42,170 bases of DNA from contig NZ_JAAHGO010000077.1 of assembly GCF_010672455.1 (NCBI RefSeq), positions 1 through 42,170 on the forward strand. Direction: 5' to 3'. This document shows, in pieces, positions 37,259 to 42,170 of the stretch; position 1 is the first letter of the stretch, and each line of letters starts with the position of its first letter. A model generated the notes under the pieces. It was not told the DNA's origin and did no database searches. It saw only the letters and a program-made list of their open reading frames with translations. A program made the position numbers and the translations under genes. Origin of the DNA: Okeania sp. SIO2C9. Lineage in GTDB: Bacteria > Cyanobacteriota > Cyanobacteriia > Cyanobacteriales > Microcoleaceae.

Positions 37259-37640
37259 GTTTTTTTACCTCAATTTTTGTCAGCTATCAGCTATCAGCTA
37301 TCAGCTATCAGCTATTGCTTTTAGTTTAGGATAAAAGCTTTATTAATTGTCTTACTACAACAGTTGGCTCCCTTGCCATTAAAGTCTATTTTAATTTAAA
37401 TACTGTCTTTAAGGAGAGAGTATTGTTGCGCTGATTTTGACAGTTAGTAGCTTAAGTTTAACCAATTTTTTTCTTTGATTTTGCCGTTTTTTTATAAGAA
37501 TTAAGCAATCAGCATTCAGGACTTCAGCTATTAGTTTCATTACCTTTGATTTACAATTAAAGCTCGTCGTTATTGTGCTTCAATTTTCTAGTTGAAAATG
37601 TAGTATAAGTTAAGCGAATGCTTGCTTAATTCGTTAAAGA

Positions 37641-37747
37641 TATAGCGTTTCTCAGTAAGTGTGAGATACACTCTTATCTTTACTTTACTGTTGCCTGTTG
37701 CCTGTTGCCTAGAATTTTGTACCTCACGCTTTTTGGGAATTGCTATA
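37641..37747. repeat. MITE-like family E, copy 1
   Basis: Ends TATAGCGTTTCTCA and GGGAATTGCTATA (imperfect inverted repeat). The inner arms are 'gtgagatac' and 'gtacctcac'. The centre is tandem gttgcct heptamers. Confidence 0.7.
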
Positions 37748-37771
37748 TCAGAGCTAACTCTTAATAGCTGT

Positions 37772-38004
37772 TTACCGAATAATTAATAATTAATCATTAA
37801 TCATTAAATAATTCGCGCCTTGAAGCCTCACCTTTTAAGGAAAAAAAAGCGGTCGTTTGCGGAGCAGTCCGTTAGGATGGGATGGCGAGGTCTCCTCGCC
37901 ATATCCAATGGACAAAGAGAAGAAATAATATTTCCTTATATTCAATTCCGTAACGGTTTTAACCAGAGGTAATTATCAATTATCCATTATAAATTATCAA
38001 TTAA
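37772..38004 (+). repeat. Modular family A element, copy 7
   Basis: Runs from ttaccgaataattaataa through aagcggtcgtttgcggagca, gtccgttaggatgggatggc, GGCGAGGTCTCCTCGCC, atatccaatgga and caattccgtaacggttttaa to AT-rich heptamers. The right arm differs from other copies and matches the remnant at 35535. Confidence 0.75.
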
Positions 38005-38029
38005 TGAAGCAGCATTACCCAGAAAATAC

Positions 38030-38623
38030 TTAGGTTTTTACTAATCTACTTTTAGTTGTTCTTGGTAAACCAATGACTGTATTTTGAGCAAAGAAAAATA
38101 TATCTATTCCCAGAGGATAATTATTACAATTAGTTTCCCATTCTAGCCAGAAAAAATCCGGTAATTTCGGGATTGAAATTGCTATTTCTTCTAAAATTCC
38201 CGGTCCTTTCAATATGACTTTATCCCCCGATTCTAAATTCGATCCTTGCACAAATAAAGTAGTTGAATTTTCTGGTTCTTCTGCTGTTCCATGATGAAAA
38301 TTTGATAGGTTGGGAATAGTTTCAATATTCTTAATTACAGCAAAGTCAGCAATTTGATAATTGTCGGTAAAATGACAACCTGTGTGAAACAATAACCAAG
38401 CTTTTACATCTTGATGAAAATCTGAACTTAACCATACTTTTGTCTCCAAATCTAACATTGTTAAACAGGCAGCAGCACAAGCTATATTCAAGTCAGATGG
38501 TGGTGTCAAATTCGCATCTATTTGTTGCTGCTTTCCTGGATAAGATAAAGCATTTAGTAGATTGAGAAACGTTCTTTGAGAATCATGTACAATATCAGGC
38601 AATCCTGGTAGTTTAGTAATCAT
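38030..38623 (-). CDS. phnH: C-P lyase core complex subunit PhnH
   Basis: 197 residues from ATG at 38623. An in-frame ATG 22 codons upstream adds an odd hydrophobic stretch and is unlikely. Family signatures: LPGLPDIVHDSQRTFLNLLN, ALSYPGKQQQ, AACLTMLDLETKVWL, FHTGCHFTD, and a C-terminal GIDIFFFAQNTVIGLPRTTK. PhnH is a PLP-transferase-fold dimer without PLP that sits at the ends of the PhnGHIJ complex and is needed for phosphonate activation. It lies 498 bp after phnG. Confidence 0.93.
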   Translation of the reverse strand: MITKLPGLPDIVHDSQRTFLNLLNALSYPGKQQQIDANLTPPSDLNIACAAACLTMLDLETKVWLSSDFHQDVKAWLLFHTGCHFTDNYQIADFAVIKNIETIPNLSNFHHGTAEEPENSTTLFVQGSNLESGDKVILKGPGILEEIAISIPKLPDFFWLEWETNCNNYPLGIDIFFFAQNTVIGLPRTTKSRLVKT

Positions 38624-39121
38624 AAAAAAAAGTTTTAAGCTACAAGTACCTGTGACAATTACAACAGTTTTGGAGTCTTGGAGGTACAAAATTTTAGGAC
38701 TTTAGGGAGTAGGGAGTAGGGACTAGGGACTAGGGAAAAAAAGATTAATCTTAAAACTGTACCTCATTATCCTAAAAAGTGCTGTAATTAAACATCTGCT
38801 GAAAAAGATATAGACTTTTTGTCAAAGTAGGAAACAAGGAACACCGGAACTGGGAAAATAAAAAAAATACGGAAAATGATTTTGTGAGTAACTTTTACAA
38901 CTCTAGTTTTTAGTAAATAAAGGGCAAGTTTATTTTATGGAGATGTCTATTTATTATTACAAATACTACTATAGCGTTTCCCAAGGTCGTGAGGTACAGT
39001 TATCTTTTTGTCTTTTTATTCCCTGTTCCCTGTTCCCAGATCCGGTGTTCCCTCAAACCTAAAATTTTGTACCTCATAAGTATGGGAATTGCTATAATAA
39101 TACACCTCATACAAAAATTGA
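38624..39121. repeat. 0.5-kb repeat spacer between phnG and phnH
   Basis: No gene. A family E-like half lies at about 38684-38766 (gaggtacaaaattttaggac ... actgtacctcatt) with (gggagta)n heptamers, and full family E copy 2 lies at 38970-39096. Confidence 0.75.
38970..39096. repeat. MITE-like family E, copy 2
   Basis: 127 bp. The ends TATAGCGTTTCCCA and TGGGAATTGCTATA pair with few mismatches. The inner arms are gtgaggtacag and ttgtacctcat. The centre is (ccctgtt)n heptamers. Confidence 0.8.
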
Positions 39122-39565
39122 TTAATCTCCTCTTGCAATAGTAAAAAAATTAACTTTCGTAGCTTCTGTTTGTAGTTGTTGAATTTCCTTTTCTTGATTA
39201 ACTTCTGCTTCAATAAATTCAAGAACAACAGACTTTACAACATCATGCCATTCAGGCAGTTGCATTAAACCATCGCACAGAGCAGCAAGTTCAGCATGAC
39301 GATGCGATCGCCCTGGCACATAACCAAAACCCATAACATCCTCTATCTTGACTGCACAACGAGTAATAGTTATTTCCCCTAGATTAAATATTTGTCCCGT
39401 TCCACCAGCGCGGCCTCGTACCATTGTCAGACCTATTTCTGGTGGCCTTATAAAGTTGTATGCAGGTAATTTGCCTATCTCTGCAACTTTTGTCTCTAAT
39501 TGCTTCAAATTAGATTTAGCTAAGGTTTTTATCCATCCCTGTCGCATTTCTGTTTGAATGTCCAT
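39122..39565 (-). CDS. phnG: C-P lyase core complex subunit PhnG
   Basis: 147 residues from ATG at 39565, chosen because MDIQTEMRQGWIKTLAKS aligns with the usual PhnG start; a start at 39613 would add 16 residues. Signatures: RPPEIGLTMVRGRAGGTGQI, FNLGEITITRCAV, VMGFGYVPGRSHRHAELAAL and CDGLMQ. PhnG is an essential part of the phosphonate-activating complex. It is the first gene of the minus-strand phn set and lies opposite the divergent phnF, so the PhnF-controlled promoter most likely sits just to its right. Confidence 0.93.
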   Translation of the reverse strand: MDIQTEMRQGWIKTLAKSNLKQLETKVAEIGKLPAYNFIRPPEIGLTMVRGRAGGTGQIFNLGEITITRCAVKIEDVMGFGYVPGRSHRHAELAALCDGLMQLPEWHDVVKSVVLEFIEAEVNQEKEIQQLQTEATKVNFFTIARGD

Positions 39566-39986
39566 AGATTGGTTTTCTAGTCCAATTAACCAGAGCAATA
39601 TTTGTCTATACAAATTCTAATATATACAATAATATAATAGATATATACTTTTTATTCAAAAAAACTAACAGCTAGATTGCGATGGTCATTATGGCCAAAA
39701 TATTAGTATTCAACAATCGAGTAAACGCCCATTTCTCAAATGTCTGGCAATTTAGGGGGTGGGGGGTTAAACCTCTATGACTAATACCAATTAACTTTAA
39801 AGATGTCACAAATAGTTTCAAAGCCAATACCTGAAATTACTGTGGCATCAAAGTTTCGAGTCTATAAAAATTAACTTTTGACTTTTGAGTTTTGAGTTTT
39901 AACTCATACTCCTGTGCCTATTGCCCTTGATAATTGTTGGCTGCTCCACAATATTTATCTAAACTAGAAAAATATTAAACATAAAT
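39566..39986. promoter_or_regulatory. phnG-phnF divergent control region
   Basis: The region between the diverging starts. Near the phnG side three copies of TATAC occur at 39607, 39623 and 39644 (spacing 16 and 21), in a very AT-rich setting with an approximate inverted pair TATATAc .. gaTATATA. This is a plausible PhnF operator or promoter element but rests on pattern only. No clear Pho box (tandem CTTAACC-type repeats) was seen. Near 39870 are tgacttttgagttt heptamers. Confidence 0.35.
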
Positions 39987-40742
39987 ATGTCTAAATATAT
40001 TCAAGATGCCATGAGCCGTGAAGTATTACCAGTTTATACTCGAATTGCTGAAGAATTACGCCAAAATATTCATCAAGGAATTTATAAAGTAGGAGATAAG
40101 TTACCAACTGAAGCTCAACTGAGCGAATATTTTTCTGTTAACCGTCATACATTGCGTCGGGCGATCGCCATTCTCAAGACTGAAGGGTTAGTGAGAGTCG
40201 ATCGAGGTCGTGGGACTTTTGTCGTTGGTACACCCATTAAGTATTTGATAGGTAAAAGGGTACGCTATAATCAAACTCTCATTGCCCAAGGCCAAAAGCC
40301 TAGTTTTAGATTACTGCAAGTGGTTGAAATACCTGCTGATGCTTCTATTGCTCAAGGATTAGAAGTAGAAGTAGGTACTCCTGTAGCTTTAATTGAACGT
40401 TTAGTATTTGCAGACGATCAACCTATTAATATTGCTAGTAGTCATTTTCCTTTAGATCGTTTTCCAGGAATTGTAGAGGAGGAAGCAATTGAATTTTTGC
40501 GAGAGAAAGGTTCAATTTCTCAGTTGTTAAGGGAAAAATATAATAGCGATCATATTCGTCGTACAACTCATGTTTATGCTCGTATAGTCAGACATGAAGA
40601 TGCTTCTCTGTTGGAAGTTCCTCTGAATCATCCTATTTTGTTAGCAGAGTCAATCAATGTCAATCAGGATGGCAATATTATTGAATATGGGGTGACTAGA
40701 TTTAGAGGTGATCGGATGGAGTTGGTCTTTGAAAATGAATGA
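39987..40742 (+). CDS. phnF: GntR-family (HutC/UTRA) transcriptional regulator PhnF
   Basis: 251 residues. The N-terminal GntR winged helix (about 15-80) has VYTRIAEELRQNI, GDKLPTEAQLSEYFSVNRHT, LRRAIAILKTEGLV and RGRGTFV. The UTRA ligand-binding domain (about 100-245) ends with VTRFRGDRMELVF. This layout, and its place beside phnG, match PhnF, a repressor of phosphonate or phosphate genes in other bacteria. It is divergent from phnG-M, as expected for a local repressor. Its effector is not known. Confidence 0.9.
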   Translation: MSKYIQDAMSREVLPVYTRIAEELRQNIHQGIYKVGDKLPTEAQLSEYFSVNRHTLRRAIAILKTEGLVRVDRGRGTFVVGTPIKYLIGKRVRYNQTLIAQGQKPSFRLLQVVEIPADASIAQGLEVEVGTPVALIERLVFADDQPINIASSHFPLDRFPGIVEEEAIEFLREKGSISQLLREKYNSDHIRRTTHVYARIVRHEDASLLEVPLNHPILLAESINVNQDGNIIEYGVTRFRGDRMELVFENE

Positions 40743-40752
40743 GCTTGAATAT

Positions 40753-40983
40753 TTAAGATTCTTGAGAAAAACCTGAATCTTTCTTGATTTTTTCCAGCTG
40801 TTCCCATAGTTCCTGAATCTGTAGATAAGCAGAGCTGATTGAAATTTTTCCTGATGTTTGTAAAGCACTGATATAACTTATTTTATGAGAAAATTCTTGT
40901 AATTTCGCATTGAAATTGATATTTGCTGGAGTTGCTTGCCCATAATAGCGACTTTGTGGATATAGAAATTCACCCTTTTTCAT
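40753..40983 (-). CDS. Small conserved cyanobacterial protein (DUF7219-like), copy 1
   Basis: 76 residues with no TM segment. MKKGEFLYPQSRYYGQATPA, then NAKLQEFSHKISYI, TSGKISISSAYLQIQELWEQL. It is a clear paralogue of the gene at 41595-41855: both have FLYP.SRY.G..TP.N, N..LQEF...., GGKIS...AY.QI.ELW.QL. The family is small, soluble and, as far as I recall, cyanobacterial (DUF7219), of unknown function. Its stop lies 10 bp from the phnF stop, convergent with it. Confidence 0.8.
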   Translation of the reverse strand: MKKGEFLYPQSRYYGQATPANINFNAKLQEFSHKISYISALQTSGKISISSAYLQIQELWEQLEKIKKDSGFSQES

Positions 40984-41594
40984 TTCAGCTTTTCCTTAGT
41001 TTATTTCAAAAATTTTAAATTTATTTTTTCTCTTAATATAAAGCATATTATATCAATTTTGATTTGCCAATGTTTAAAATCTTTAATTTTAGTTAATAGT
41101 TATTAACTTTTTGTCAAATAAATATACTTCTTTACCGAATAATTAAGGTTTAAAGCCTCTCACTCGCTGTGGAGAAACAAGCGGTCGAGGGATGGCGAGG
41201 TCTCCTCGCCATATCCAATCGACCAAGAGAGAAAAATTTTTCATGATTAGTCAATCCTATCCGTTTTCAAGGAGAGGTAATAATTAATTATTAATTATTA
41301 ATAATTAATTATTAATTATTAATTGTTGAAAGTACTTTTACTCTTGGATTTAGTAGATATAATTGAAACTCCCCGCTAATCGCGAGACGGGGATTCTTAA
41401 GCAGTCCAAAATCGAACTCTTAAAGGCGTTGTCAATGCGCCTCTACAAAGCCTTCTTCCCTCTTCCTTCTTCCTTAAAAATCTGGTTTTTAATCATGAAG
41501 AAAGAAGAGCTGTACAAAATCATATTTTAGGAAAATTTTATACGACTCCTCTATGAATTATCAATATTCAAGTAAATTTGATATGATTACCCGA
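40984..41594. other. Spacer between the two paralogues
   Basis: Apart from the family A element there is AT-rich sequence and a ccccgctaatcgcgagacgggg stem at about 41371-41393. No gene seen. Confidence 0.5.
41132..41330 (+). repeat. Modular family A element, copy 8
   Basis: Begins ttaccgaataattaaggttt and continues caagcggtcgagggatggcg, GGCGAGGTCTCCTCGCC, atatccaatcgaccaagaga, caatcctatccgttttcaag and gagaggtaataatt, then heptamers to ttgttgaa. It lies between the two DUF7219-like paralogues. Confidence 0.8.
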
Positions 41595-41855
41595 TTAAAT
41601 ATTTTTCTGGTCTGAATTATTTTCAGGGTCTGTACCTATTCCTAAATTTTCCTTAGAATTTCTCAACTGTTTCCAAAGTTCTTTGATTTGCTCGTAAGCT
41701 TCTTCAGGAGAAATTTTTCCACCAGTTTCTAAACCGCAAATTATACTTACTCGTTGAGCAAATTCTTGCAGATTTGAATTAAATACCAAATTTTCTGGGG
41801 TAAAATTACCTTGATATCGACTGCGAGGATACAAAAAATCATCATCAATTGCCAT
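41595..41855 (-). CDS. Small conserved cyanobacterial protein (DUF7219-like), copy 2
   Basis: 86 residues. MAIDDDFLYPRSRYQGNFTP, ENLVFNSNLQEFAQRV, LETGGKISPEEAYEQIKELW, KQLRNSKENLG. This copy looks closer to a family consensus than copy 1 and has a polar C-terminal tail (TDPENNSDQKNI). It is probably the parent of a local duplication, now separated by a family A repeat. Function unknown; no neighbour gives a firm hint. Confidence 0.82.
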   Translation of the reverse strand: MAIDDDFLYPRSRYQGNFTPENLVFNSNLQEFAQRVSIICGLETGGKISPEEAYEQIKELWKQLRNSKENLGIGTDPENNSDQKNI

Positions 41856-42170
41856 AGTTTTTTCCTGATAAATATCCTAAAAGGGAAAAGGGAACAGGGA
41901 ACAGGGAACAGAGAACAGGAAATATAAGAATAGTCCTACAAGTATACCTAACTATCCTCAAAAGTGCTGTAATTTCTATTCTCTATTGTTGATATCAAAT
42001 CCTCTTAATTCGGCATAAAAAAATCTTCCATCTCCCCACACTCCCCACACTCCCCATCTCCCCATCTCTCCATCTCCCCACACTCCCCATCTCCCCATCT
42101 CCCCATCTCCCCACACTCCCCATCTCCCCCTCTCCCCATCTCCCCATCCCCCCACCTCCCCCTCTCCCCC
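41856..42170. repeat. Low-complexity end: ggaacag heptamers and (CCCCATCT)n
   Basis: (gggaaca)n heptamers at about 41884-41920. From about 42030 to the right edge is a C-rich tract of ccccatct and ccccacact units. On the minus strand this is (AGATGGGG)n, the same motif as near 9953-10010. The repeat continues past the window. Confidence 0.85.

Larger units (their letters stand above)
37259..38029. repeat. 0.8-kb repeat spacer between phnH and phnI
   Basis: No gene. (agctatc)n heptamers start 20 bp from the phnI ATG (37281-37316). Family E copy 1 (37641-37747) and family A copy 7 (37772-38004) follow. It should also contain whatever drives or carries transcription into phnI. Confidence 0.75.

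Noticed and set aside
39566-39986. Pho box before phnG
   Set aside because: No tandem CTTAACC-like repeats could be seen; phosphate control may act through PhnF or be absent here.

Overview
The window looks like a chromosomal stretch of a filamentous marine cyanobacterium close to Trichodesmium or Okeania. Four things point there. The genes are cyanobacterial: a pheophorbide a oxygenase-like Rieske protein, a DUF1830 protein, a BolA plus CGFS-glutaredoxin pair, and a PSII-acclimation-type radical SAM protein. The HIP1 octamer GCGATCGC recurs about 14 times, nearly always inside genes. The DNA is AT-rich. By my count only about 54% is coding, and the rest is packed with short heptamer repeats, palindromes and MITE-like elements. 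I could run no search, so the genus is an inference.

Layout. At 1-303 is the start of a secreted two-partner-secretion exoprotein running off the left edge. 0.7-3.5 kb holds an SNase-like nuclease and a Rieske oxygenase. 3.55-7.8 kb is a tandem-repeat leader array followed by a lone RND efflux pump. 8.7-12.5 kb holds a pentapeptide-repeat protein, trpB and a CAP-domain lipoprotein. 12.6-13.1 kb is a decayed gene split by a small inverted-repeat element. 13.4-17.6 kb holds a radical SAM protein, DUF1830, a membrane protein and an ABC ATPase. 18.2-23.2 kb is littered with IS200/IS605-type ends around an atypical OmpR-family regulator, a DUF6761-like protein, grxD, bolA, an internally deleted tnpB and a TPR-like exported protein. 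24.1-24.8 kb is a HAD phosphatase.

26.7-40.7 kb is a phosphonate region: a PhnZ-like HD oxygenase, then phnM, phnL, phnK, phnJ, phnI, phnH and phnG (all minus strand, transcribed from the right), and a divergent PhnF-type GntR/UTRA repressor. Together PhnG-M can activate a phosphonate with ATP and cleave the C-P bond, for example releasing methane from methylphosphonate. The transporter genes phnCDE and the downstream genes phnN and phnP are not in the window. Two small paralogous cyanobacterial proteins follow phnF.

The main surprise is architectural. The C-P lyase genes, normally a tight operon, are separated by 0.4-1.7 kb spacers filled with at least five families of inverted-repeat elements. 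An opposite-strand gene also sits between phnL and phnM. Gene ends are repeatedly caught up in tandem duplications: the 5' leader and start codon of phnL (about 271-bp units), the 3' end of phnM (106 bp), the 3' end of phnJ (about 75 bp), and the leader of the RND pump, where nine repeat copies each keep an intact 12-codon mini-ORF. In two other places the right end of an IS200/IS605-type element supplies the last codons and the stop of a convergent host gene.
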